Shown here piece after piece: positions 43,311-50,739 of a stretch of 50,739 nt of DNA. The stretch's first letter is position 1. Every line of letters starts with the position of its first letter. Source of the DNA: XYA12-FULL-58-9 sp001798605 (GTDB lineage Bacteria > Myxococcota > XYA12-FULL-58-9); contig DAINMX010000017.1 of assembly GCA_036736205.1 (NCBI GenBank), positions 1 through 50,739 on the forward strand, in the 5' to 3' direction. A program made the position numbers and the translations under genes. Below the pieces are notes generated by a model, which was not told the origin of the DNA, did not search any database, and saw only the letters and a list, made by a program, of their open reading frames with translations.

Positions 43311-43855
43311 GTTCGGCACTCCTGATTTGTGTCGCCCTCACGACTGCGATCCCGCAGAACCATGCGATCGATCTCCGTTTTTTCGCCGGTTGGGGCGCGA
43401 CGGTGATGGACAGCGAGACCAGTCGTAGCAACGCGCCGGCAATCGCCCTGACGGTGCGGTATCGTCCGCCCTGCTTTTTGGCCCCACACATCGATCTGGG
43501 GTGGGCTGGGCTGGTGTCCACGCACGAAACGGCGCGGATCGACGGCACCGCCACGACGCTTGATAGTTCTATGGAGATGATCTGGCTGGTCGCCGGGCCA
43601 TCGTTTGACTTCGGACGCTTACACATCGCCGTTGGCATGGGAGTTTTCCAGCTATTGATCTCATCGACGCTCGGTGACTCGACCATCACTCCAACTGAGC
43701 TCGACCTCGGATACAGTGCCCGCGTCGGCTACTGGATTATGCGTTTCGATTGGCTGGAGATCGGCGCGAGCCTGCGAGGGGTTTACGTCGCCGAGGCAGA
43801 CATTTTTCATTTCGCCATCGGGGTGGACGTGGGCGGCACGCCGCTCAGCTGGTAA
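43307..43855 (+). CDS. Small outer-membrane barrel protein (182 aa)
   Basis: A hydrophobic start (MSSALLICVALTTAIPQNHA) looks like a signal peptide; the rest is Gly/aromatic-rich with alternating strands, for example LGYSARVGYWIMRFDW, and ends with FAIGVDVGG. ATGA overlap with the GDPD gene. The end overlaps the convergent PAP2 gene by 11 bases. No specific function. Confidence 0.7.
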   Translation: MSSALLICVALTTAIPQNHAIDLRFFAGWGATVMDSETSRSNAPAIALTVRYRPPCFLAPHIDLGWAGLVSTHETARIDGTATTLDSSMEMIWLVAGPSFDFGRLHIAVGMGVFQLLISSTLGDSTITPTELDLGYSARVGYWIMRFDWLEIGASLRGVYVAEADIFHFAIGVDVGGTPLSW

Positions 43856-44807
43856 CTCTGTCTTGCGGCTGGCGGCTCAAAGGTGGCCAAGTAGGTTGAA
43901 CAGCGAGAGTCGAGACTCTTTTGCTTTCGTGGCGCCGTACCAAGACAGCCAGCAGGTGCGCGCCGATGGCCAACGCAATGCCCGCAACCACGTCGATTGC
44001 ATAGTGCCAGCGGAGCACCATGGTGGATGCAACAATATTGACCACGAAGAAGGTTAAGAATGGCCACGTGTATTTCCACGGCCGGCTTTTTCGATAGGTC
44101 ACTGCATGAATGGCGAAGAAAACAGGGTGGGCCGTGTGCAACGATGGGAACACATCGAGCAGGGCACCGGACCTCGAGACCACACCATCAACGATGCTCC
44201 ACCAGAACCGTCCATCCAAAGGTTGAGCGAACGCAACGAACACGTATGGACCGTATGCCGGCACGAATGTGTAGGCGATGTGGCCGACACTCGTGATGAC
44301 AAGGGCACCAAACAGGAGCTCCAGCATGCGCGGCCCACGGCCTAGGAACAACGTGGGCAACAGGATCGCGGCGAGAACCCAGAGATAGCCGAAGTAGAAG
44401 AACGAGAACCACTCTATGACAAGGGGGGTGTTGAATTGATTGAGCCAAGCGGCTGGGGTGACACCCAAGAGCCAACAGTCAATGGCATGCAACTCCGAGT
44501 CGAGGAGCTCGGGTTGCAAGGCCGGCAACAGTGAGTGAAGAGACAGGTAAGACAAGACCATTGGGCCAAAAACGCCAATGCGATAGATCAGTCCAGGGAG
44601 TATCTTTCCGTGAAGGACTTCGCTGCGAATCAACAACACCGTGGAAACGGTGAGGAGCAGTAGGCCCAGATTGGCCCAACGTGCCGAGTTCGCACTATCG
44701 CTGTCCGGCGCGACCGCCACCCGCAACAACATGAAGAGGTGGTAGGAGGCACAAACGTAATCCTGGACGGCCAAGTTGCGGCGCACATTTGAGAGGAATT
44801 TGGTCAA
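43845..44807 (-). CDS. PAP2-superfamily membrane protein (inositol-phosphorylceramide-synthase-like)
   Basis: 320 aa, about six membrane helices. The PAP2 active-site motifs are SLHTAH (in FPSLHTAHPVFFAI) and RWHYAIDVVAGIALA (the His nucleophile region). The closest named group is the PAP2_3/Aur1-like phosphotransferases that act on lipid headgroups. The start is TTG at 44807 (no ATG until 25 codons later), preceded by GGG. A lipid phosphatase or headgroup transferase; cannot be separated. Confidence 0.8.
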   Translation of the reverse strand: MTKFLSNVRRNLAVQDYVCASYHLFMLLRVAVAPDSDSANSARWANLGLLLLTVSTVLLIRSEVLHGKILPGLIYRIGVFGPMVLSYLSLHSLLPALQPELLDSELHAIDCWLLGVTPAAWLNQFNTPLVIEWFSFFYFGYLWVLAAILLPTLFLGRGPRMLELLFGALVITSVGHIAYTFVPAYGPYVFVAFAQPLDGRFWWSIVDGVVSRSGALLDVFPSLHTAHPVFFAIHAVTYRKSRPWKYTWPFLTFFVVNIVASTMVLRWHYAIDVVAGIALAIGAHLLAVLVRRHESKRVSTLAVQPTWPPLSRQPQDRVTS

Positions 44808-44831
44808 GGGCCCTGTGTAATCACCCCCACT

Positions 44832-44918
44832 TCATTTTGTCCAGCGGAATTCATGGCGAGCGGAGTCGTTCCACTCGTACCACACGGTGATGCCCGTTCC
44901 ATCAGGGAATGACTTCAT
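44832..44918 (-). CDS. Small ORF overlapping the radical SAM gene end (28 aa)
   Basis: Reads MKSFPDGTGITVWYEW then NDSARHEFRWTK: aromatic-rich, with no internal stop, and starting 17 bases inside the radical SAM gene's 3' end. The frame before the ATG is closed by TGA. There is no strong ribosome site, so translation would rely on coupling. Given the peptide-modifying-type enzyme upstream it might be a substrate, but chance is a fair alternative. Confidence 0.35.
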   Translation of the reverse strand: MKSFPDGTGITVWYEWNDSARHEFRWTK

Positions 44919-46107
44919 AGTCGGCGCTCATGTCGAGCTCATCGATAGTCAACCAGCCGGCGGCAATGGCCCTTTCGACGGCGGGCAAGTTGATGCGCAC
45001 GGTGTCGCATAAGTAGCGCACGGTGTCGCAGATCAGAGTGAAGCCTTCGTCGGGCCACATCCGCTTCTTGTTGGCGTAGAGGCACCGGCCGCCGCAGAGG
45101 TCCAAGAGGTCGCAGCTGTCACAGGGTGCACCAACCTCGACCACTGGCAGTGTGCCGAAGCTTGCCGGGTTGCGAATATCGCCCACTTCCCACTTGGGGG
45201 CGAAACGCATGACGGGACACGGGACCACTTTGCCGTTGGTGGCGATGGCATACGCGCTTGAGCCGGCACCACAGCGAACGCCAACCGCGGGCTCACCGGT
45301 CAGCATGGCATGGGCGAGCGTGGCAAAGGGGACAATCTGTTGGAGGTGTCCGTCTTCCAAGGCGCGGCCCCATTGTTGGGCTAGCTTTTCGATGCCCGGT
45401 TGATAGCTCTTTGTGAGCCAGTGTTGCACAAACGGCCCTTCGGTTTTCCAGGAGAGCTCGTGGAAAAGAACGTTGAGCTGCCAATAGATCTGGGCGAACG
45501 AAAATTCGCACTCGCCGAGAAAGTGTCCCACGGCGGTGGAAATGTCCGCACCGGGGGAAATGGTCATACGAACATCGACACGTCCTCGGTAGCCGCGATC
45601 CCGCAAGCTCTTAGCATTGGCGATGGCGCGTTCGTAAACGCCTTTGCCACGGAGACGGTTGGTCAACTGCGGTGGTCCGTCGAGTGAAATGGAGAACACG
45701 TCGACTTCTTCGCCAAGCTCTCGGCCAACGCGATCGAGAAGCAGTCCGTTGGTCTGTACGAAGAAGTGCTTGATAGGCACCTCGCGAACCAGCTTTTCGA
45801 GCAAGTCAGTGCGTAGCAGCGGCTCGCCTCCGTAGATCTCGAGCTCTAGCTCAGAAAATGATTTGAGGAATCTAATAAGTTCATCGTCGGTGTAGTTGAT
45901 GTCCGGCGGCATCTTCTCGAGCATGTGCGACTTTTCGCAGTAGGCGCAACTCAGGTTGCAGCGCTCGGTCATGCACAGGAGAAACCGCATGGAATTGAAG
46001 TATCGCTGCAGAGTCAAGTCTGCAACCGGCGAAACCGCTATTTCAGATGTAACTGCTGCGCTGTTCGCACGCTGCCGTTTCCCGAAAAGAATGGGAAGGA
46101 ATGGCAT
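44902..46107 (-). CDS. Radical SAM/SPASM protein, AF1577-like peptide-modifying type
   Basis: 401 aa. The radical SAM cluster uses Cys50, Cys54 and Cys57 (TERCNLSCAYC). The C-terminal SPASM-like cysteines appear in VRCGAG, VVPCPVM and PCDSCDLLDLCGGRCLYAN. The C-terminus YEVIP and the whole C-terminal segment resemble, from memory, TIGR04084, an otherwise mainly archaeal family predicted to modify peptides. ATG 46107 is chosen; GTG 46161 would overlap the divergent gene start. Neighbours: PAP2 and a 28-aa ORF downstream. Confidence 0.85.
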   Translation of the reverse strand: MPFLPILFGKRQRANSAAVTSEIAVSPVADLTLQRYFNSMRFLLCMTERCNLSCAYCEKSHMLEKMPPDINYTDDELIRFLKSFSELELEIYGGEPLLRTDLLEKLVREVPIKHFFVQTNGLLLDRVGRELGEEVDVFSISLDGPPQLTNRLRGKGVYERAIANAKSLRDRGYRGRVDVRMTISPGADISTAVGHFLGECEFSFAQIYWQLNVLFHELSWKTEGPFVQHWLTKSYQPGIEKLAQQWGRALEDGHLQQIVPFATLAHAMLTGEPAVGVRCGAGSSAYAIATNGKVVPCPVMRFAPKWEVGDIRNPASFGTLPVVEVGAPCDSCDLLDLCGGRCLYANKKRMWPDEGFTLICDTVRYLCDTVRINLPAVERAIAAGWLTIDELDMSADYEVIP

Positions 46108-46146
46108 TTGCGGCAACGAGGCGAGGGAACCCGCGATACTTGATAC

Positions 46147-46596
46147 ATGGAGATGAGACACGGTGGTTTGGCGCTGGATATCCCCGAAACCTGGAGCGAT
46201 TTTTCAACGCTTCTGTTTGTAGCGCCGAGTCGCGATGACAAACTGCCTACCGCGAGCTCTGTGGGGCATGGGGGCGAGGCCGTATCGGTGACCTTTCTAG
46301 TCTCGGACCAGAAACCGCAGGAGATCCTGGCGGCACACAGCACCAGCATCGAGGAGGCCAGTCTCGAGGTGACAGTGCTCGAGGAGGGGCCCTTTGAATC
46401 ACCGTTGGGGTCTGCGTGGCATCACCTTCAGAGGCTTGTGCTCGCCGGTCAACCGGTACTACAGATCGTGGTGGTCATTTCGGCAAGAGGGCTTGCGATC
46501 GTTGCCACGGCGGCGGCACCCGAGGTCATTTTCCCACATTGCCGCCAGAAGTTGATGGGGATTTTGCGTTCCATGCGGACGAGCCAAAGAGCATGA
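46147..46596 (+). CDS. DcrB/DUF1795-like protein, Eag-chaperone type
   Basis: 149 aa, soluble. The start MRHGGLALDIPETWSDFS and the following beta-rich pattern resemble the DUF1795/DcrB group. Eag chaperones of type VI effectors belong to this group and protect the effector's membrane-spanning segments. The stop overlaps the start of the next gene (ATGA), and that gene encodes a protein with a large hydrophobic domain, matching the Eag-effector layout. Type VI genes are not in view. The divergent radical SAM gene starts close by. Confidence 0.65.
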   Translation: MEMRHGGLALDIPETWSDFSTLLFVAPSRDDKLPTASSVGHGGEAVSVTFLVSDQKPQEILAAHSTSIEEASLEVTVLEEGPFESPLGSAWHHLQRLVLAGQPVLQIVVVISARGLAIVATAAAPEVIFPHCRQKLMGILRSMRTSQRA

Positions 46597-47501
46597 AGGT
46601 GGGTTCCACGAGAATGCTCAAGCCCTACGAGATGAAGCTCGCCGGCAAGGCGTTCGAGCAGAATCCAGACGCCGAGTTCGTTGTAGTCAATGGCGTCCGA
46701 GTCGGCGATCGAAAAAGGACCAAGGCCATCGCCGCCTACGATACCTGCCAAACACCACGACCGAGTCAATATTATATTGATACCATCGACCACGCGGTCA
46801 GAGGCGTCACCGATTTTTGTGGCAAGGTGGTCCGCTGGGTATCGAAGAACAAGAGCAATGAGCTATCTGCATTCAAGCGGTTTGTGGATCGGGTCGATCA
46901 TTCGAAGGTCCACGAGGCTTTGGACGGGTATCTGCAGCAAAGCGAAGCGGTGATCCACGAAGGCACGGTCACGATAGGATTCGCTGGCGGGGCGACGAAA
47001 GAAGTCACGGTTCGTGTCGAGGACAAGGCGGCCACAGTCCGTCTCAAAGCGCTCTCGTTGAGCGCCGCCTCCATCGGGGCGGTGCCGGTGGCATCCGTTT
47101 TGGCGCTGTTGATAACGATCTTCGGCGGCCCCGTGGTCGCGGCCCTACTCGTCTATATGTTGCCGACATTGGTAACGGGTGGTCTGGCCATTGGTGCCGG
47201 TGTGGCCGCCGCTGCCTTTGCGGCAATCGGCGCCAAGGGTATGGCCAGGGCGTTTTCAAGGTTGTCCGCGAAACACGCTGCCCTTGCCGCATGGGCTGCC
47301 CTCGTTTCAGCAGGGGGCCCGGTGGGTGTGCTCGGCGCAGTTGCCTTCAACAAGGTCCTCTGGTCCGACGTCGAAGCCGTCCGTCAATTGCGCAAGCCGA
47401 CCATTGCAGAAATCAATAACCTCTGCCGTCGAGAAGACTCTGATACCCATTCCGATTGCCCAGCCAGCAACGAAACCTCCTCTGGCTTCGTGGGGGCTTA
47501 A
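46593..47501 (+). CDS. Protein with a hydrophobic multi-span domain, effector-like
   Basis: 302 aa. Residues 1-150 are soluble and basic; residues about 155-252 are a near-continuous hydrophobic region with several helices (IGAVPVASVLALLITIFGG, VVAALLVYMLPTLV and more); a short hydrophilic tail follows. No PAAR, VgrG or signal peptide. It overlaps the Eag-like gene by four bases. The ATG at 46593 is chosen over the 46416 extension, which is inside the upstream gene. It could be a pore-forming effector or translocon; unknown. Confidence 0.65.
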   Translation: MKVGSTRMLKPYEMKLAGKAFEQNPDAEFVVVNGVRVGDRKRTKAIAAYDTCQTPRPSQYYIDTIDHAVRGVTDFCGKVVRWVSKNKSNELSAFKRFVDRVDHSKVHEALDGYLQQSEAVIHEGTVTIGFAGGATKEVTVRVEDKAATVRLKALSLSAASIGAVPVASVLALLITIFGGPVVAALLVYMLPTLVTGGLAIGAGVAAAAFAAIGAKGMARAFSRLSAKHAALAAWAALVSAGGPVGVLGAVAFNKVLWSDVEAVRQLRKPTIAEINNLCRREDSDTHSDCPASNETSSGFVGA

Positions 47502-47506
47502 CACGC

Positions 47507-47606
47507 NNNNNNNNNNNNNNNNNNNNNNNNNNNNNNNNNNNNNNNNNNNNNNNNNNNNNNNNNNNNNNNNNNNNNNNNNNNNNNNNNNNNNNNNNNNNNN
47601 NNNNNN
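47507..47606. other. Assembly gap (100 N)
   Basis: Exactly 100 undefined bases, the standard placeholder for an unknown scaffold gap. The true length is unknown. It truncates the gene on its right, and the spacing of the genes on either side is not reliable. Confidence 1.
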
Positions 47607-48338
47607 CAGCAGCGACTCAATCTGTTCACAGCGAGCTCATTCGAGCGAGCCCAGTCCCTCAATTTCAGTGATGGTGCGCGGGTAGATGTGCCATTCATGA
47701 ATGACCAGGATCGGGATCTGGCGGGCAAGTTGTTCGGCTCTGTTCCAACAGAAAAGCGTGAGGAGCTTCAGACTTCCTTTGATGCCCTCACCCACCTCAT
47801 TCGTGAGGAAGGTGCTAACAATCCGGATGGCGTCAAGGTTGGTGACTTCTCCTCAGGCCTCACTGGCCAACTGGGTCAAACCATCGAAGTCTACATGACC
47901 ACGACCGCCGTCGAGGAAGCCGGAGACGCGGTGCAAGCCGTCATGTTTGGGGCGATGATTGGTGTCGAGCAGGAACTCGGCAACTTCGCGAAGGAGATGC
48001 AGAATCGCCTCAACGCAGCTGGCGAGATGCGCACCGACATCACCGAGCTGCGTGATGAGCTCACGGATTGGCCCGATGACGGCAGCACCAGGACCTTCAG
48101 CTGGACCGATGGTGACGGCACAGTTCACGAAAATGTCTCACTGACCAAAGAAGAAGCGAAGTCGCTCGTGGACAAGCTCGACGGGGAGCTCGAGACCATG
48201 AGCGAAATGACGGACATGATGCGTTTTGACCTACAAAGAGCCTCGGAGACCTACCAGCAGGCTCTCAATACGCTGAGCTCACTGTTGAAGTCGCAACACG
48301 AGTCCTTGATGGCGGTGATTCGCAATTTGAAGGGTTGA
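47607..48338 (+). CDS. EspA/SseB-like protein, 5' end lost in the gap
   Basis: The frame is open from the gap edge, and the translation upstream of the GTG at 47688 is protein-like (LFTASSFERAQSL), so the real start is probably in the gap. The visible part is acidic and helical. AVMFGAMIGVEQELGNF corresponds to the LVQMVLREAYMEN module of the 449-aa protein. The C-terminal DLQRASETYQQALNTLSS ... MAVIRNLKG aligns with that protein's DLQNMLQ ... MAIIRKIGA with 13 identities in 36. Third paralogue in the window. Confidence 0.7.
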   Translation, partial: QQRLNLFTASSFERAQSLNFSDGARVDVPFMNDQDRDLAGKLFGSVPTEKREELQTSFDALTHLIREEGANNPDGVKVGDFSSGLTGQLGQTIEVYMTTTAVEEAGDAVQAVMFGAMIGVEQELGNFAKEMQNRLNAAGEMRTDITELRDELTDWPDDGSTRTFSWTDGDGTVHENVSLTKEEAKSLVDKLDGELETMSEMTDMMRFDLQRASETYQQALNTLSSLLKSQHESLMAVIRNLKG

Positions 48339-48392
48339 TCTCGAGTCGCGACACCAATCCTCGATAGCTATTCGCAACACAGAGGGTTGAGC

Positions 48393-49106
48393 TCAGGGGC
48401 GCTTCTGCCCTTCGACGAACTCGAGGATGGTCAATCGTGTTTCATCACTCCAAGACTTGAAGTCGACGCCGACCGCTTCCCCTGGAACCTCTTTGGGGGG
48501 GCGGGATCCCATCCACACCACTTCGCCAACGGCCTCTACGGTCGCGCTTGGCAGCTCGATCTGCATATAAAGGTAATCACCCGTGGTGACGTCGGGATCG
48601 GTGCGCATCCGCAACCCAGAACCTGAAAGCGTCTCGGTGGACCCTTCTCGTCCGCTCAACTCCATTTCCTTGGCCCACTTTGCCGCTTGCTTCTGACCCT
48701 TGCGGCTTGTCAGGTCGATATCGAGAGTATCGACCTTGATGAAGCTAACTCGAATGGCGGTGAAAACCCGTGAGAAGCGCCGACGCTGAATTTTCTGCAG
48801 CTCTCGCGATGGGCCGACGATGACTTGGCGCCGTGCTTTGGGGTCCTTGACATCGGATTCTGGTCCAACATCGACGACCGCCGTATGCATCTTGTAGATG
48901 GCACCTTCACGAAAATACTCGAGAATGACCGCCAGATCTTTACGAAGATGCACGGCTTTGGCGGCGTTGAGGCAGCTCAGTTCCAAGCGACCGTCTTCAT
49001 CAACCCGGTCGACCACTGCGGTCACCTGTACCTCTTCGGGACCGGTGGTCTCAGAGATGAGTCTCACCCCCTGCTTGATGCCGGGGTAATTGTCTGGGTA
49101 GCCCAT
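48393..49106 (-). CDS. YcgR-like PilZ protein
   Basis: 237 aa from ATG 49106 (open frame to 49181). The N-terminal half resembles the YcgR brake domain; the C-terminal half is a PilZ domain with RRRFSRV and LSGSGLRMRTD (the D/N-x-S-x-x-G motif is Ser-Gly-Ser-Gly here). Probably a cyclic-di-GMP-responsive regulator of motility or export. It lies downstream of the Wza-like gene on the same strand. Confidence 0.8.
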   Translation of the reverse strand: MGYPDNYPGIKQGVRLISETTGPEEVQVTAVVDRVDEDGRLELSCLNAAKAVHLRKDLAVILEYFREGAIYKMHTAVVDVGPESDVKDPKARRQVIVGPSRELQKIQRRRFSRVFTAIRVSFIKVDTLDIDLTSRKGQKQAAKWAKEMELSGREGSTETLSGSGLRMRTDPDVTTGDYLYMQIELPSATVEAVGEVVWMGSRPPKEVPGEAVGVDFKSWSDETRLTILEFVEGQKRP

Positions 49107-49171
49107 GCGCCACAGCATAAGCGCAGGCCCAGCACGAGAGCAAGCGATGTCTGATGTCACTTTGTGTTCGC

Positions 49172-49753
49172 TCAGTACCAACTCTCGTCGATAAAAACGA
49201 TGTCGCCGGGCTCGAGACGGAAGTTCGGGGTCTTGCCCTCGCTGATGTCTTTGACGGAGACCTCGAGGCGTTGTTCTTGGCCCTCAATCAGGCGGGTGAC
49301 GAAAGCTGTGTTCTTGTTGGCAAGATCACCGAATCCACCCGCCAGGGTGATCGCCTCGATAATGCTCATGCCGTCCTGAAAGGGAAAGGTGCCAGCCTTC
49401 GCCACCTTGCCAAACACCATGACCTTCTTCGATTGATACTCTTTGACATAAACCGAGACGCTCGGGTTCTTAATGAAGTTTTTGAGGCTCTCGCTCAGAG
49501 CGTTGGCCACCTGATGGGCGGTCATGCCATCGACTTCGATCCGGCCCGCCAGGGGAAAGTTGATGCTCCCATCAGACGAGACCTGGTAATTGCCTGAGAG
49601 GTCTTCTTCACCATAGACGCGAACCTCGAAAACGTCACCAGTACCGAGCTCAGGCATGGGGGGAGCTGGTCGCACGATGGGGACCTCTTTGACATGACCA
49701 CAGCCGGCACAGAACGCCAGGCAAAGGATTGTGGTGCGTGCTCGAAATCGCAT
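49172..49753 (-). CDS. Wza-like polysaccharide export lipoprotein
   Basis: 193 aa. Lipoprotein signal with Cys18 (LAFCAGCGH). A polysaccharide-export domain at about 40-125 (TGDVFEVRVYGEEDLSGNYQV, FPLAGRIEV) and an SLBB-like domain after it (VMVFGKVAKAGTFPF). Smaller than full Wza, so an accessory outer-membrane export component. ATG 49753 follows GAGG; ATG 49759 is also possible. No other exopolysaccharide gene is in the window. Confidence 0.9.
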   Translation of the reverse strand: MRFRARTTILCLAFCAGCGHVKEVPIVRPAPPMPELGTGDVFEVRVYGEEDLSGNYQVSSDGSINFPLAGRIEVDGMTAHQVANALSESLKNFIKNPSVSVYVKEYQSKKVMVFGKVAKAGTFPFQDGMSIIEAITLAGGFGDLANKNTAFVTRLIEGQEQRLEVSVKDISEGKTPNFRLEPGDIVFIDESWY

Positions 49754-49883
49754 GGTCATAACCTCGCCGCACTTGTCATTGAAGTGCACATAGGGACGCG
49801 CTTATACCAGTCAGAATGGATTCAGGCTACCCGCAAGGTGTCCGGAGTGTCCGGAGGAGAAACTAAGGTGCTTTGCAGTGGAA

Positions 49884-50720
49884 CTACGGGCAAGGGGCAC
49901 GGCAGGTGAAAACGCCACCACCGCAATCGACAGGTTCTTCGCCAACACAAAAGATCGCGCAGGCGCTGGGCTCAACGCAGGACAAGGTGCATTGCGCGCT
50001 ACCAAAGCAAGAAGACACCGAACAGTCGCTACCACAATAGAACGTGCACACCGAGTCACCTCCGCAGGAATAGGTGCAGCCGGTCCCGCACGAAAGATTG
50101 CATGTCGTGCCGCCTAGGCACTCGGTGTTGCAATCTTGGGTACACGCGCCCTCACAGGTCGTCTGGTTGGCACACTCGAGGTCACAGCCACCACCCGGAC
50201 AAGCCAAACTACATGTCGTATTGTTGTCACACAGACAGGTCCCCGAGCACACCGTGGAAGTGTCGCCAGTGAGAGAATCGCCGTCGCCAGCGCTCGAGTC
50301 GCCATGGATGTCAGAGTCGCCGGGTGGGGCACCGTCCTGCAGAGTGCTGTCGGGCAAAACGGCGAAAGCCTTTCGCAGGACACCGGCGCGACCAGCCGGA
50401 TCGACAACGGTCAGGTCATACACGCCCACCTCAAGGGTGTCAGGCACATGGGCGGTTAGCTGCTTGCTACTTATGTACTCGACGTCTTCGAGGATTGTGT
50501 TACCGAGTTGCGCCTTGAACGAGCCGTCGACAGTCAACTCGCCTGTGGCAAAGCTCGTGTGTGTCTTGAGCCAGAAACTGCTGCCCTCGATTGCAGCTTC
50601 GACGGAGACTCCCTCGACAGCGATCGGCGGGGTCATGGCTTCAGGACGTGGAGCCGAAGGGGTTCCAGAATTGCAGGCCACCAACAGGAGATGACTCAAA
50701 ATGGCGAGGGAATGCCGCAT
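49884..50720 (-). CDS. Cysteine-rich lipoprotein with IPT-like domain
   Basis: 278 aa. Lipoprotein signal with Cys16 (LLLVACNSG). Residues about 35-120 form an IPT/TIG-like beta domain (SVEAAIEGSSFWLK). A short Asp/Ser-rich linker is followed by a 121-residue tail with 26 cysteines, mostly spaced C-x3-C or C-x5-C, with Gly/Thr/Ser between. Such tails are frequent in Myxococcota surface proteins; function unknown. The gene ends 19 bases before the window edge. Confidence 0.8.
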   Translation of the reverse strand: MRHSLAILSHLLLVACNSGTPSAPRPEAMTPPIAVEGVSVEAAIEGSSFWLKTHTSFATGELTVDGSFKAQLGNTILEDVEYISSKQLTAHVPDTLEVGVYDLTVVDPAGRAGVLRKAFAVLPDSTLQDGAPPGDSDIHGDSSAGDGDSLTGDTSTVCSGTCLCDNNTTCSLACPGGGCDLECANQTTCEGACTQDCNTECLGGTTCNLSCGTGCTYSCGGDSVCTFYCGSDCSVSSCFGSAQCTLSCVEPSACAIFCVGEEPVDCGGGVFTCRAPCP

Positions 50721-50739
50721 AACCGTTACAGTGTACCGT

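Overview
The window looks like a chromosomal piece of a myxobacterium-like (Myxococcota / former Deltaproteobacteria) genome. Evidence: a kinase with the HRDISPQN loop and a C-terminal membrane anchor, an MJ0042 zinc-ribbon/DUF3426 protein, tandem ArsA-type ATPases, a lexA promoter with a Myxococcus-style LexA box, PilZ proteins, cysteine-rich lipoproteins and many outer-membrane barrels. The lineage is inference. A run of exactly 100 Ns (47507-47606) marks a scaffold gap.

Layout. 1-25 kb is mostly conserved housekeeping: a rhomboid protease; divergent yeaH-like and prkA genes; tolQR at 5.4-6.6 kb, separated from tolA-like/tolB at 14.8-16.9 kb; an epimerase-like protein lacking a metal-ligand His; autoregulated lexA; two ArsA ATPases; a barrel with a TatA-like peptide; a Ser/Thr kinase; a lipoprotein DsbA; a thioesterase; a strong candidate non-coding RNA (18815-19033, minus strand); tig-clpP-clpX; and a RimK-type ligase with a RimB-type aspartic protease.

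25.6-37.5 kb and 46.1-48.3 kb are accessory. A minus-strand operon (30940 to 25870) ends at a clear terminator and encodes a SycD/LcrH-type TPR chaperone and three large, soluble, helix-rich proteins. One of these, a second gene at 35.8-36.8 kb and a third (5'-truncated by the gap) at 47.6-48.3 kb share an EspA/SseB-like architecture. I read these as substrates or filament/translocon parts of a type III-like secretion system whose apparatus lies outside the window. A DUF1795/Eag-like protein overlapping a membrane-hydrophobic protein, and a secreted HEMGH protease with TPRs, sit nearby.

36.9-46.1 kb holds a minus-strand operon of an APH-fold kinase and two DUF43/BpsA-like enzymes, a plus-strand envelope operon (barrel, glycerophosphodiesterase lipoprotein, barrel), a PAP2 membrane phosphatase, and a peptide-modifying-type radical SAM/SPASM protein followed by an overlapping 28-codon ORF. 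The right end carries a PilZ protein, a Wza-like lipoprotein and a 26-cysteine lipoprotein. No tRNA, rRNA, CRISPR array or insertion sequence was seen. No gene-free stretch exceeds 300 bases except 18790-19386, which holds the ncRNA and its promoter.
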